From positions 10,041 through 74,040 of the forward strand of contig SFGS01000020.1 in assembly GCA_004557565.1 (NCBI GenBank): 64,000 nucleotides of DNA, read 5' to 3'. Numbering within the stretch: the first letter of the stretch is position 1; each line of letters begins with the position of its first letter. Under the pieces are notes generated by a model that searched no databases, was not told the DNA's origin, and worked only from the letters and a program-made list of their open reading frames with translations. Origin of the DNA: Bacteroidales bacterium. Lineage in GTDB: Bacteria > Bacteroidota > Bacteroidia > Bacteroidales > Muribaculaceae. Of the stretch, positions 1-9,151 are shown in pieces. Made by a program: the position numbers and the translations under genes.

Positions 1-868
1 AGTCGTAGCGCACAATGCCAGCCACCATGCCGAACTGCTGCGCAGGGCGATTGAAGAATTTATCCAGCGAACGGCTGTTGATGGTAGCCAACAGTCCGCA
101 ATAGTCTTTATTGAGCAAGCGTTCGCGCTCTATCTGATAGTCGTGGAAACAGTTTTCAACCAAAATGCCGGGCAATTTGTTCCATCTAAACACGCCCAAG
201 CCAGAACGATTGCGATAGAACGACCAGTCGCCATGAGTAAGACCTCCGCGGCTCCATGAAGTGGCCTCGCAGTCGGCGAGGTTCGATGCCACGATTCCTG
301 CAAGTTCTTCACTGCCTTCGGCAGTGCCTCCACCGTCGTAACCACGATAAATGGCAAATGGAAAATTCACACGACGAGTGGCAGAACCGGAAGAATTGCT
401 ATGAATGGCGAAAAACACATCAGCACCGCTATTGAGCGCCAACTGGTGAATTTCGAAAAGGTTCAAATCATCGTCAGTAGTGTTGTTGACACGCGACATA
501 AACACCTCGTAGCCACGACTACGCAGAATATCCTTCATAGCCATAGCACCTTTCAAATTGCTGTCAGACTCGTAGTATTCCACACGAGCCTGCATACCCT
601 CGTTGTAGAATGGGCATGGACGGTCGTCGCTGTCGTGTCCACCGTGACCGGGGTTCAAAAACACGCGTGGGCGAATCTGCCCAGCCACCACACCAGTGTT
701 TTGTGGGCTGCGTTTTTTGGAGCGATGTGGAACGGTTTGCTCCTGCGCTGCTTTTTTTGTTTTTGGAGGTGGCACTTCACCTTGGCTACGAGTGCTACGC
801 TGTGCCATGGCTGGCACCGACAGGGCGAAACAAGTGATGAGTGCTATTGAATATTTTATAAATTTCAT
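1..868 (-). CDS. N-acetylmuramoyl-L-alanine amidase (Amidase_3), 3' end beyond window
   Basis: Secreted cell-wall hydrolase that cleaves the amide bond between muramic acid and the peptide stem. The reading frame comes from reverse translation, because its C-terminus runs off the window edge. It opens with a signal peptide (MKFIKYSIALITCFALS, then AMA-Q), a basic Pro/Lys/Gln-rich linker, and the amidase core: NPGHGGHDSDD (first zinc His), a Glu in the VEYYESDSNL region, AIHSNSSG (second zinc His) and VENCFHDYQIERERL near the end of what is visible. These are the hallmark Amidase_3 motifs. It starts 41 bp after the stop of the upstream propeller gene and probably shares its transcript. Family assignment is secure. 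Any C-terminal cell-wall-binding domain would lie outside the window. Confidence 0.85.
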   Translation of the reverse strand, partial: MKFIKYSIALITCFALSVPAMAQRSTRSQGEVPPPKTKKAAQEQTVPHRSKKRSPQNTGVVAGQIRPRVFLNPGHGGHDSDDRPCPFYNEGMQARVEYYESDSNLKGAMAMKDILRSRGYEVFMSRVNNTTDDDLNLFEIHQLALNSGADVFFAIHSNSSGSATRRVNFPFAIYRGYDGGGTAEGSEELAGIVASNLADCEATSWSRGGLTHGDWSFYRNRSGLGVFRWNKLPGILVENCFHDYQIERERLLNKDYCGLLATINSRSLDKFFNRPAQQFGMVAGIVRYD

Positions 869-909
869 TATTCCTTATATTGTTTTGAGCAAGCCTTTAG
901 GAACTGCAT

Positions 910-1896
910 TTATTGGTTTGCCTCCTGATTTTCGGCAGCCTGCTTCTCTGCTTCGATTCGTGCGGCCTCTTCAGCCTTTTCCTTCGCTATGCGCTCTGCT
1001 TCCAAGCGCTCTTGCTCCAAGCGCACCTCACGCTCTTCTGGAGTTTCGAGCGTAAGCAGTTTCACGCTACCGCCCTTGGTGGTGTAGATCACGTGGTTGC
1101 CGCTTACGGAAGGCATCACGCACTCGCCACTGGCAAGCGACTGAATGCCCCCAGTGCCATCAGCACGGAAAATGATGATGTTGTAGCCCAGTCGGCCACG
1201 ACCTTGAGCCACAATCAAATCGTTGTTATACCACTTTGGCATCAAGCAACCACTTAGTTTGTTGAGCACACGCCCATTAGTGGCGTCGCAAATGTAAAGT
1301 CCCATAGCAGGCACATGGAAAAGCACCTTGCTGCCATCGGGCGACACATCCACCCACAGATAGCCTGTCTGCACATTCACTGGTGAATAGGTGTGCTTCT
1401 CGCCATTGCGATAAATATAGAGTTTTGAGCCAAGTGCCCAAGCAAAGGTGCCGGCATCACGAGTGTTCCATTCCTTCTGCTCGCCTACCACTGCAGTGCC
1501 ATCGGTGCCGTTAATGGCATGAACTGCGCCATGCTGAGGCGAAAGCACCTCACGGTCGGAGCCAGATTCGGGGTCGTATTCCCTGCCCGAACGGAAAATA
1601 AGGTGGTCTTTGTTGATTTTCATCGACACATAGTACACCTTGCCGTTTTTGCCGAAGATAGCCTCAAATCCAGGCACACCTTCATCGGCAACCACGTCGC
1701 GCTTTTGAGTGTCGAGGTCGTATATGTAGAGTTTTTTCGCATCAGTGGGAGCAGAAATCACTTTTTTGCCATCGGGGCTGAGTTGTGGGAAATAGCCCTC
1801 GCATCGCAAATTCTGCTTGCTCCTCACATACACATGGTTAGCGGCTGTGGCACAAACCGCTAAAAATGATAATGCGATAAACAAAATTTTTCTCAT
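910..1896 (-). CDS. Secreted TolB-like beta-propeller protein with C-terminal charged helix
   Basis: A 328-residue protein with a signal peptide (MRKILFIALSFLAVCATA) and WD40/TolB-like propeller blades, seen as repeated patterns such as PQLSPDGKKV, VDVSPDGSKVLF and IIFRADGTGG. It ends in a long Glu/Ala/Lys/Arg helix (about residues 280-328) that should form a coiled coil. The frame is open upstream to 2037, but the 1896 ATG is preferred because it begins a clean signal peptide and lies about 25 nt after the expected transcription start of the promoter at 1926-1956. It probably acts in the periplasm or at the cell surface, perhaps presenting a binding surface near peptidoglycan, since an amidase gene follows. 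That role is inferred from context; no specific function is recognised. Confidence 0.75.
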   Translation of the reverse strand: MRKILFIALSFLAVCATAANHVYVRSKQNLRCEGYFPQLSPDGKKVISAPTDAKKLYIYDLDTQKRDVVADEGVPGFEAIFGKNGKVYYVSMKINKDHLIFRSGREYDPESGSDREVLSPQHGAVHAINGTDGTAVVGEQKEWNTRDAGTFAWALGSKLYIYRNGEKHTYSPVNVQTGYLWVDVSPDGSKVLFHVPAMGLYICDATNGRVLNKLSGCLMPKWYNNDLIVAQGRGRLGYNIIIFRADGTGGIQSLASGECVMPSVSGNHVIYTTKGGSVKLLTLETPEEREVRLEQERLEAERIAKEKAEEAARIEAEKQAAENQEANQ

Positions 1897-1925
1897 TGTT
1901 TCTTTTTTCCTTAATAAAATACTCA

Positions 1926-1956
1926 CAAAGTTACGAATAAATGGCCACAATGCCAA
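1926..1956 (-). promoter_or_regulatory. Bacteroidota-type promoter for propeller-amidase unit
   Basis: On the minus strand TTTTTGG (TTG at 1956-1954) is separated by exactly 20 bp from TAACTTTG (1933-1926). This matches the TTG-N19-21-TAnnTTTG consensus. Expected start is near 1921, giving a short leader before the ATG at 1896. Confidence 0.7.
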
Positions 1957-2080
1957 AAACCGAAAGCGTGCCACCACGTTCACAGAGCGACTTTTAACGC
2001 AAAAAATCGCACCGAGAGCATGGCAGAGCAAGCACATTTTGCAAAGTACAAAATTAGTTTAAAAAATAATAATAAGGAGA

Positions 2081-2198
2081 GTCAACAAGTCAACAAGTCA
2101 ACAAGTCAACAGGTCAACGAGGCAACAGGTCAACGAGGACATGAGGGGCGCACAATTCGAAAATTCGATTCTTCGAAAATTCGAGGATTCAAGAATTC
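2081..2198. repeat. Degenerate 8-bp tandem array (GTCAACAA type passing into AATTCGAA type)
   Basis: From 2081 there are about seven head-to-tail 8-mers (GTCAACAA three times, then GTCAACAG, GTCAACGA, GGCAACAG, GTCAACGA). After a short gap, from about 2153, a second run of 8-mers of the form AATTCGAA, AATTCGAT, TCTTCGAA, AATTCGAG follows. The array fills most of the 380-bp gap between 1896 and 2277, between a promoter and a terminator. The same two unit types recur at 54555-54630, and the GTCAAC type flanks the gene at 57063. Confidence 0.8.
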
Positions 2199-2216
2199 GT
2201 GGAGGTGTATAGACAA

Positions 2217-2255
2217 AAAAAGGAGGAGAAATCGGCTAAGATTTCTCCTCCCTAC
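2217..2255 (-). terminator. Rho-independent terminator of the fimbrillin-like operon
   Basis: GGAGGAGAAAT (2222-2232) pairs perfectly with ATTTCTCCTCC (2241-2251) around an 8-nt loop. Read on the minus strand it is followed by a run of T. It lies 22 bp beyond the stop codon at 2277. Its stem is nearly identical to the terminator after nuoN. Confidence 0.8.
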
Positions 2256-2276
2256 AGTTATTCAATCACTTCTTTT

Positions 2277-3884
2277 CTATTCTCTTGTCAGTTTTTGAAC
2301 ACCGTCAACCCAAAGATTGGTCTTGTTGCCCTTTTTCTGGTTCCAAAGTGTCAGATGGCTCTCAGAGCCATTGTCAAAGCCGCTGTCGGTGCAGTTGTTG
2401 ATATACACATCATAATCTGGGCCTAAGCTTGAGTCAATTTCAATAGCTGCCTTTCCTTCAACTGCTTGAGATGCAGTGAAAGTGCATTGATTGAATGTGG
2501 CTGTTTGTTCAAGAGTTGCACTTTCAGAGTAAATCAGCACACTTTTACCTGCACAGTTGAATTTACAGTCGGTGAAGGAAATTTTATTGCTGCCGTATGT
2601 CCATACGTTGTAGCTCTCCCCATCGTTTTGAGTGAATGTGCAACCCACATACTGTGCATCTACTGCATAGCTAAAGTGCACACCAGTAAATTTGCAGTTT
2701 TCATATTTAATGGCTTTTGCATGCTGAATGCCAACATAGTTACCGTTTCCGAATGCCAATTCCACATCTTGGAATTTCACACTCTTACCGGGCCATGCTA
2801 CAGCAGTTGGAATTACAATTTTTGAGCCAGTGCTACCCATGATAGTCACATTGTCGCCCACGGTAGAAGGCAGGCTGAAACTTTGGTTAGCAGCCAATTT
2901 CACCACGGCACCGTCTTCAAGGACAGCCTTTTTGAGTTGGTTGTTGTCTTTCACCTCTGTGCCAGGCACTTCGTAGTCAGGCTCGTTGAAAGCGGGATCG
3001 ATTTCCACATTGAAGTCGGTCGGGCTGGTGAGCAGATTGCCGAATATGTTGGTGCGGTAGTTGCCTTGCAGTGGCACATTGGTAAAGGTGCGCTCGGAGT
3101 TGAAAGTGCCGTCGGTCACGGTCCACTTCACATCCACCACGCTCTTGGCTTCCTTGCCCACGAGCAGATAGTCCATGCTCAAGTAGTCGTAGCCAGCCTT
3201 GGGGAAGGTCTCGCCCGAAGGAATGGCGGCGAGGTCGCAAGTCACATCAACATTGCCGCTCACTGCGCCGGTGAGCACGTTGAGCTCATTAGCGATGCCG
3301 CTCACCTGCACCTTGGTCTGTGCGGCAGCCTTGGCGAAGCCGTTCTGCACTGCCTTTGCCATGTCGGCGGTGCCCACGTTGAGCTGTGCAAACGGACGAT
3401 AGAGCTTCACAGGATTCTCCACTTCAGTGCCGGCAGTAAATTCATAGCAGCGGCAGAATGCGTCGAGAGATTCATCATTGGCTTTCATACCTTCATAGTT
3501 CACAGTCACCTTACCGGTCTCGTTGAGGGTATAGGGAGCGTTGGCGTTGGCTGCCCAGAACACGATTTTGTATTTCTTGCCGGTGATGAGGGTGAGCTGC
3601 ACATCGGTGGTCAAGTTGATTGCCTTTTCACCTGTTGGAATTGCGGTAACACGAACGCCGTTTTCATCGAAAACCATGTATTTCAACACGGTTGCAGTTT
3701 TTCCATCAGCAAAAGCCTTCTTGGCGCCACTTTGTGAGCGTGAGCCAATAGTGTTAGGCAGTTGCACTTTAAATGATGTGGTCACAGGTTCGCCACTAAT
3801 GAGTTCATTAGTCTCATCGTTCGAACACGATGTCGTCAGCAGCATGGCTACTACGGCAAACATTGAAAATAATTTAGTTTTCAT
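2277..3884 (-). CDS. Surface lipoprotein: DUF6562 fimbrillin-like domain fused to beta-helix
   Basis: A 535-residue predicted lipoprotein with a lipobox ending LLTTSC (Cys20), so it should be anchored in the outer membrane. Residues about 30-310 resemble the DUF6562/fimbrillin-like sandwich: an early TSFKVQLPN strand, FDENGVRV, KIVFWAANANAPY, LYRPFAQLNVGT and NYRTNIFGNLLT. Residues about 315-535 look different, with spaced short strands (VTIMGSTGSKIVI, IKYENCKFTG, ISFTDCKFN, ATFNQCTFTAS, VYINNCTDSG) typical of a right-handed beta-helix. The ATG at 3884 is chosen over an upstream start at 3935 because it begins the signal sequence. It is the last gene of a three-gene operon with a DUF3575 protein and a second lipoprotein, which suggests a pilus-like or adhesive surface structure. 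DUF naming is from memory of the family pattern. Confidence 0.72.
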   Translation of the reverse strand: MKTKLFSMFAVVAMLLTTSCSNDETNELISGEPVTTSFKVQLPNTIGSRSQSGAKKAFADGKTATVLKYMVFDENGVRVTAIPTGEKAINLTTDVQLTLITGKKYKIVFWAANANAPYTLNETGKVTVNYEGMKANDESLDAFCRCYEFTAGTEVENPVKLYRPFAQLNVGTADMAKAVQNGFAKAAAQTKVQVSGIANELNVLTGAVSGNVDVTCDLAAIPSGETFPKAGYDYLSMDYLLVGKEAKSVVDVKWTVTDGTFNSERTFTNVPLQGNYRTNIFGNLLTSPTDFNVEIDPAFNEPDYEVPGTEVKDNNQLKKAVLEDGAVVKLAANQSFSLPSTVGDNVTIMGSTGSKIVIPTAVAWPGKSVKFQDVELAFGNGNYVGIQHAKAIKYENCKFTGVHFSYAVDAQYVGCTFTQNDGESYNVWTYGSNKISFTDCKFNCAGKSVLIYSESATLEQTATFNQCTFTASQAVEGKAAIEIDSSLGPDYDVYINNCTDSGFDNGSESHLTLWNQKKGNKTNLWVDGVQKLTRE

Positions 3885-3949
3885 TTCGGTTAATTTTTTA
3901 GTTAGTAATTTATTAAAGAGAATTATTTTATCCAATTACATTTTCATAC

Positions 3950-5038
3950 TTACAGCACTTCATAGTTGTATTCCCCGTCAAACTTGGTAACTACGCCTAT
4001 ACCACCCGAAGCACTCGTGGTGAGGAAATGCCCTCGCACCACAGTGAGCTTGTTGCGCACAATGGGCACATCTATCGGATTGGTGCCACTCAACAGAGTG
4101 CCATCTCGGTCAAACACCTCAAGACGCACCGACACACTCGACCCGTGTCCATTCACGAGCACCATATCATGCCCCAGTTCTGTATCGCTCTCCGACAGCA
4201 CTTTTATACCGCTGTCAAACGAAATGCCGGTCCATGAATCGTTGGGACGATTGGTCCACACATTGAATGAGAATGGGAGGAAACCTGTGTAAACAAACCG
4301 AATCTTGAAGTCGGCAATATTGATTTTCTTCATAGCCACCTCAAGGTCAGTTTTCGACATAGGTGCATTTTTGCCAGCCCTCGACACCACCACCATAGCA
4401 AGGAACTTTTCAAGGTCGGTGCTTATAAACTTGTATTTAGCAAGCGGACGCTCCATAAATGCTGTGGCAGTATTCACTCCCTCGGTAATAGAATGATGCA
4501 CCACAGCATCACACTCGCCACGGAATGCTTGACGAAGGTCATTGTTACCGGTATAGCCTTCGCGGTCGCAATAGGTCACTTCCGTGAAGTTGGAGGGATC
4601 GTAATATAGGTTAGTCAATTTGCCATGCTCCACATAGTCGGTCCACACAAGGAACTTATATGCGCCGGGGGCAAGCCGGAGGGTGACTGTATGGTTAAGA
4701 TTTGTGGTGTCGGTGCCAGCCTCAATCACCACTGCAGAAGGCTCTGAGGCAACAGAGCCGTTAGCGTCAACACGATATGCCTTCACTATATAGCGAACAT
4801 CAATATCGGCTGGTCGGAAAGGGAGCATCGATTGCACACGGGTTTGCTTATAGTCGATTTCGGTGTGAAATCCCCATTTCAGGGCATCAGTAAAGTCAAG
4901 ATGAAGTACGAATTCCTTCGTTTCGCCACCACCTTGCTCACCATTGTAAGGAAACTCGTGGACATCACACGACACAAGTCCTGCCACAGCCAATATGGCG
5001 ATGCACATATAGAGCAATATGTAAGATATGCGTTTCAT
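3950..5038 (-). CDS. FimB/Mfa2-like fimbrial accessory lipoprotein
   Basis: A 362-residue lipoprotein (lipobox LVSC, Cys24) of the Mfa2/FimB-like group found in Bacteroidales fimbrial loci. Visible pattern: HEFPYNGE after the Cys, VLHLDFTDAL strand, IRYIVKAYR-like strand (VRYIVKAY), LRLAPGAYKFLVWTDYVE, AFMERPLAKYKFIST and a final FDGEYNYEV. Mfa2-type proteins usually anchor or regulate the length of fimbriae at the outer membrane; that role here is inferred from family and context. Its start overlaps the 3' end of the DUF3575 gene by 4 bp (ATGA), which implies translational coupling. The DUF6562/beta-helix lipoprotein follows after 65 bp. Confidence 0.65.
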   Translation of the reverse strand: MKRISYILLYMCIAILAVAGLVSCDVHEFPYNGEQGGGETKEFVLHLDFTDALKWGFHTEIDYKQTRVQSMLPFRPADIDVRYIVKAYRVDANGSVASEPSAVVIEAGTDTTNLNHTVTLRLAPGAYKFLVWTDYVEHGKLTNLYYDPSNFTEVTYCDREGYTGNNDLRQAFRGECDAVVHHSITEGVNTATAFMERPLAKYKFISTDLEKFLAMVVVSRAGKNAPMSKTDLEVAMKKINIADFKIRFVYTGFLPFSFNVWTNRPNDSWTGISFDSGIKVLSESDTELGHDMVLVNGHGSSVSVRLEVFDRDGTLLSGTNPIDVPIVRNKLTVVRGHFLTTSASGGIGVVTKFDGEYNYEVL

Positions 5039-5739
5039 TTGATGTATTTACTCATGTGAAAGCGATAACTGATGGCGAGCGACACACGGTCGAGCCCGAA
5101 GAATGTGCGATGGCAAGTATCCACGAGTTTTCCATTAGGGCAATTCTCGAATTTATCGTAATTCAGCCGATATACTCCCACTCCCAGCGACGGTTCAAGC
5201 CACCAACGATGATTCTTGCTGAGGGGAATGCGCACGCCTATACCCAAGCCACCACCTAAAGCAGGGGTGCTACCATTGCGGTCCTGATAGCGCCATTGTC
5301 CGCCTTTCGCATAATTGAAAAAGCCCAAACCAAGATGCGCATCAGCCCACCACTGCACATTTTGCCCGGCAAACCGCCACTTAAAGGTTGGCATTAAGGT
5401 AAACGTGCGAAACTTAGTAGTGCGGTGGAAATAATTCAAGGCTGAGTAATAAATCCACAATTCAGCCGAAAGACGCTGGCTAAACTGATATTCCACTCCC
5501 ACATTGCCAATGAGCATACCCCACCCCACAGGATTGGTTTTCACAAACAAAAAATCAGCGCCCTTCGCCAAAGAATCAACTTCAGCAAAGCACGCCTTAT
5601 GGCTATGACACAAAGTGTCGGCATCAAAAGCCATATCAGATGGCACAATGCTTCTACTACTACCAGCTTCGGATTGAGCACCCATTCTGCCAGTATTTGC
5701 GCATAAAATAATCAATATTATCATCCACAGACTTCTCAT
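5035..5739 (-). CDS. DUF3575 outer-membrane beta-barrel protein
   Basis: A 234-residue protein with an N-terminal signal sequence (MRSLWMIILIILCANTGRMGAQ). Alternating aromatic strands are typical of a small outer-membrane barrel: NVGVEYQFSQRLSAELWIYYS, FRTFTLMPTFKWRF, HLGLGFFNYA, GGGLGIGVRIPLS, WLEPSLGVGVYRL, RVSLAISYRF. DUF3575 proteins habitually accompany fimbrillin and Mfa-like genes, and this one is first in such an operon, overlapping the next start by 4 bp. It may form an OM pore or scaffold for the surface structure; the mechanism is unknown. Confidence 0.75.
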   Translation of the reverse strand: MRSLWMIILIILCANTGRMGAQSEAGSSRSIVPSDMAFDADTLCHSHKACFAEVDSLAKGADFLFVKTNPVGWGMLIGNVGVEYQFSQRLSAELWIYYSALNYFHRTTKFRTFTLMPTFKWRFAGQNVQWWADAHLGLGFFNYAKGGQWRYQDRNGSTPALGGGLGIGVRIPLSKNHRWWLEPSLGVGVYRLNYDKFENCPNGKLVDTCHRTFFGLDRVSLAISYRFHMSKYIK

Positions 5740-5929
5740 GTTTGAGATAAATTAAGTCTCAAAAACTCATTGCTGTAATGCTGACAGTTTTTCGCTATTA
5801 GTAATTATAGCACCGAGGTTAATCAATTACCCTGTAATATAGACTTTCGCATGTTAGTCCATGCTATGGTTATTCACAAGTCGTTGATAATTTAGTAATA
5901 ACAGTGTTATTTTTTCTAAAATAACGATG

Positions 5930-5959
5930 CAAATATATAGAAAAAAAAAAAAACTGCAA
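5930..5959 (-). promoter_or_regulatory. Promoter of the fimbrillin-like operon
   Basis: Minus-strand TTG (5959-5957), 19 bp, then TATATTTG (5937-5930). The expected start near 5925 leaves a leader of about 185 nt before the ATG at 5739. The 5740-6034 interval is otherwise AT-rich with a 13-A run at 5941; no gene is seen in it. Confidence 0.65.
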
Positions 5960-6034
5960 TGTTAATTTATGTGTATTATTGAGTTATAATAGTTAATTTA
6001 AACTAACGAAGAAATCGAACGATTATAGATAGAA

Positions 6035-6069
6035 AAAGGAGGAGAAATTTTTGAGATTTCTCCTCCTTT
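6035..6069 (-). terminator. Terminator of the nuo-atp-nuo run
   Basis: A perfect 14-bp stem AAAGGAGGAGAAAT (6035-6048) with ATTTCTCCTCCTTT (6056-6069) around a 7-nt loop, followed on the minus strand by TTTTTCT. It lies 40 bp past the nuoN stop, and nothing of similar strength is seen between nuoA and nuoN. Confidence 0.85.
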
Positions 6070-6109
6070 GAGTTTTAAGATAATTGTTGTAGTAAGGTTT
6101 TTTAATGCG

Positions 6110-7573
6110 TCAACGTATTAGTTGGAAAAGTGCGTCGGAAGCCGAAGCGAAATCTACAAGCGAAGTGTAAACGCAGCTTGCGATACCCAACAACACGATA
6201 CCCATCACGCAGATAATCATACCTGCCTTCTCTGTCCAGTGTGACTTGAACGTTGGAATTGCACATTCGTCCTGACGGATGAACATGGCTTTTACCACGA
6301 GCAAGTAGTAGTACAGTGAAATGATGGTATTAATTAAAGCAATCAATACAAGTACGTAAATAGCCACATCTGCTCCATGAAGCGCGCCAGCAAATACGAA
6401 GAACTTGCTGAAGAAGCCTGCGAATGGAGGAATACCAGCCAACGAGAACATAGCCACCATCATAGTGAATGAGAGCCATGGATTGGTTTTGAAGAGGCCA
6501 TTGTAATCATCTGTGGTCACCTTGCCAGTCTTGCGCTCGATGGCTGCAATCACACCGAATGCCGCAAGGTTGGAGAAGATGTAAACCACCACATAATACA
6601 TCATTGAAGCCATACCGAGCGTGTTGGCAGCAATCACACCAAGCATAATGTAACCAGCTTGTGAGATTGAAGAGAATGCCAAGAAACGCTTGAGGTTGCG
6701 CTGACGCACTGCGAAGAGGTTACCAATGGTGATGGTGAGCACAATCACGGCATAGAGCATCCATTTCCAAACGTCGGCGTAAACGGCACCGAACACTTGG
6801 GTGAGAATCACGAGGAATGCGAATGCGGCTGCACCCTTAGAAATCACTGAAAGGTAACTGGTCACAGCAGTTGGAGCACCTTGGTAAACGTCGGCGGTCC
6901 AGTTGTGGAATGGAACAAGCGAGAGCTTGAAGCCCACACCAGCAATCACAAACGCCACTGCCACGATGAGCAGAGCCGACTGCTTCGACACGAGCACTTC
7001 ACCGATGGTGGCGAAGTTGAGCGAACCGCTCAAACCGTAAACGAACGACACGCCGAGCAGCATGATGGCTGACGAGAAGATGGCTGTGAAGATGTATTTG
7101 GCAGCGGCTTCGCGCGATTCGTAATGGTTCTTCTCAAATGCTGCAAGGGCTGCGAGTGGCAATGAAGCCGTTTCGAGGCCGATGTAGAACAAGAGGAAGT
7201 TGCGCGCCGATACCATGAGGAACATACCGAAAAGTGTGAGCATAATCAACTCGTAGAATTCGCCACGGCGAACGCTTACGAAGTCGCTATTAGTCCACTT
7301 CACGGCTTGAAGAATCACAAGGAATGTGCCGATATTGAGAATGCCTTTCATCGCCCAAGTGGCCTGGCTTTGCTCAAACATACCTGCAAAGGCGATGCCT
7401 GTGCAGCATGGAATGAAGCTGAAAGCAGTGTAGAGAGCGAACGCAGCCGCAGTGAAAAGAGGAAGCCCTTTCTGGCACTTGGCTGGCATAAAAGTGTCAT
7501 AGAGAAATACTAACAAGAATGTAGCCAACAGACCGATTTCTTGAGGCATCATTAAAAATTGAGAATAATCCAT
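6110..7573 (-). CDS. nuoN: NADH-quinone oxidoreductase subunit N
   Basis: Antiporter-like membrane subunit of complex I, 487 residues, with about 14 hydrophobic helices. The central Proton_antipo_M signature is clear: YIGLETASLPLAALAAF, VGFKLSLVPFHNWTADVY (the Lys and His of the proton channel) and FLAFSSISQAGYIMLGV. Length is normal for the family. It is the last gene of the nuo cluster, 36 bp after nuoM, and is followed by a strong terminator. Together with NuoL and NuoM it provides three proton-translocating channels in the membrane arm. Confidence 0.95.
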   Translation of the reverse strand: MDYSQFLMMPQEIGLLATFLLVFLYDTFMPAKCQKGLPLFTAAAFALYTAFSFIPCCTGIAFAGMFEQSQATWAMKGILNIGTFLVILQAVKWTNSDFVSVRRGEFYELIMLTLFGMFLMVSARNFLLFYIGLETASLPLAALAAFEKNHYESREAAAKYIFTAIFSSAIMLLGVSFVYGLSGSLNFATIGEVLVSKQSALLIVAVAFVIAGVGFKLSLVPFHNWTADVYQGAPTAVTSYLSVISKGAAAFAFLVILTQVFGAVYADVWKWMLYAVIVLTITIGNLFAVRQRNLKRFLAFSSISQAGYIMLGVIAANTLGMASMMYYVVVYIFSNLAAFGVIAAIERKTGKVTTDDYNGLFKTNPWLSFTMMVAMFSLAGIPPFAGFFSKFFVFAGALHGADVAIYVLVLIALINTIISLYYYLLVVKAMFIRQDECAIPTFKSHWTEKAGMIICVMGIVLLGIASCVYTSLVDFASASDALFQLIR

Positions 7574-7609
7574 TTTGTATCTTATCGATTTTTAAATTCA
7601 ACACTTTTA

Positions 7610-9124
7610 TTAAAGAACATTCTTAATAGCGTCAACTACAGGGAGGAAACTATCGCGAATGATGTCGCCGAAAAAGTTAGGGAAGCAACCGATAGCCGCC
7701 ACAGAGCAGATGAGCACAGTGGTGCTGAAACGCTCATACCATACAGCGTCGGTGAGCTCGCGGTGATGCTCGTTTTGAACCTCACCAAAGAGCAGCTTGC
7801 CTACGACACGCAAGATGTAAACCGCAGTAATCACGATTGATGCGCAAGCAGCCACGGTGAACACGCGATGGAGCAAACCAGCCTCTTGGAACGAACCGAA
7901 GAAGATGGTCATTTCGGCAGCGAAACCGCTCAAACCTGGCAAACCAAGCGAAGCCAAACCTGCAATCACATAACCTACACCAAGGTAAGGCATGATGTGC
8001 ATCATACCGCCCATGTCGCGAATGTCGCGGGTGTGGGTACGACCGTAAATCTGACCGATGAGGGCGAAGAAGAGTGCTGTCATCAAACCGTGAGAAAGCA
8101 TTTGGAGCACAGCACCAGTCATAGCAGTCTGGTTATACATCAAAATTGCGAAAAGCACCATACCACAGTGGCTCACTGATGAGTAAGCGTTGATATACTT
8201 GAGGTCGGTCTGCACACATGCGCTGAACGCACCATACACGATGCTGATACCAGTGAGTGTGAGGAAAATCCAACCGAGTTCGGTAGCGGCGTAAGGCATC
8301 AAGTAGATAGCGATACGGAAGCAACCGTAACCACCAAGCTTCATCAACACACCTGCGTGGAGCATCGACACTGCTGTAGGGGCTGATGCGTGACCATCAG
8401 GCGACCAAGTGTGGAATGGGAACATAGCACCAAGAACACCGAAACCAACGAACGCCATTGGGAAGAGGTAGAGTTGCCATTCGTGAGGAATGGCATTGTT
8501 CTGAGCCACTTCGAGGAGGTTCATGGTGAGGTTGCCATCGGCAGAAGAATGATAGTAGATACCGAGAATGCTGAGCATCAGGAATGCAGAGCCACCCATC
8601 AGCATCAATGTAAGTTTCATTGCAGAGTAGTTCTTGTTGCCCGAACCCCATACACCGATAAGGAGGTACATAGGAATAAGAGCCACCTCGTAGAACATAA
8701 ACATGGTGAAGAGGTCAACAGAGATGAAGAAGCCAAACACACCAATAGAGAGGAGGAAGAACCACATGAAGAACTGGCGAGGCAGCGGGTTGATTTCCCA
8801 TGATGCAAACACACCGGCAAACACGATGAACGCAGAAAGCAGAATCATCACCACCGAAACGCCATCGACGCCAAGCGCCAGATTAATATTCAGAGGGGCA
8901 TACCAGCACCAGCTGTCGGTAAGAAGCATTTGAGCATCGTTACCGGCACCGCGCTCTTGCAAGAAGTAAACCACCAGATAAACGGCCATAGCCACCAGCA
9001 CAGTGGCACCTGTAGCAGCAACGGTTCTAATCGCCTTGATGCCCTTGTTTTGACAAAGAGCCAGTCCCAGAAGAGTAAGGAGTGGGACAATTACGAAATA
9101 AATTAATATATTATCGAAAATCAT
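7610..9124 (-). CDS. nuoM: NADH-quinone oxidoreductase subunit M
   Basis: Antiporter-like complex I subunit, 504 residues. Diagnostic stretches: LFTMFMFYEVALIPMYLLIG (channel Glu), FPFHTWSPDGHASAPTAVSM, LMKLGGYGCFRI, YINAYSSVSHCGMVLF, and GLPGLSGFAAEMTIFFG. The frame is open from a TTG at 9130, but the ATG at 9124 is the more likely start. It lies 27 bp after nuoL. It works as a proton channel in the distal membrane arm. Confidence 0.95.
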   Translation of the reverse strand: MIFDNILIYFVIVPLLTLLGLALCQNKGIKAIRTVAATGATVLVAMAVYLVVYFLQERGAGNDAQMLLTDSWCWYAPLNINLALGVDGVSVVMILLSAFIVFAGVFASWEINPLPRQFFMWFFLLSIGVFGFFISVDLFTMFMFYEVALIPMYLLIGVWGSGNKNYSAMKLTLMLMGGSAFLMLSILGIYYHSSADGNLTMNLLEVAQNNAIPHEWQLYLFPMAFVGFGVLGAMFPFHTWSPDGHASAPTAVSMLHAGVLMKLGGYGCFRIAIYLMPYAATELGWIFLTLTGISIVYGAFSACVQTDLKYINAYSSVSHCGMVLFAILMYNQTAMTGAVLQMLSHGLMTALFFALIGQIYGRTHTRDIRDMGGMMHIMPYLGVGYVIAGLASLGLPGLSGFAAEMTIFFGSFQEAGLLHRVFTVAACASIVITAVYILRVVGKLLFGEVQNEHHRELTDAVWYERFSTTVLICSVAAIGCFPNFFGDIIRDSFLPVVDAIKNVL

Positions 9125-9151
9125 AATCAATTTAAATTAAAGAACCATTGT

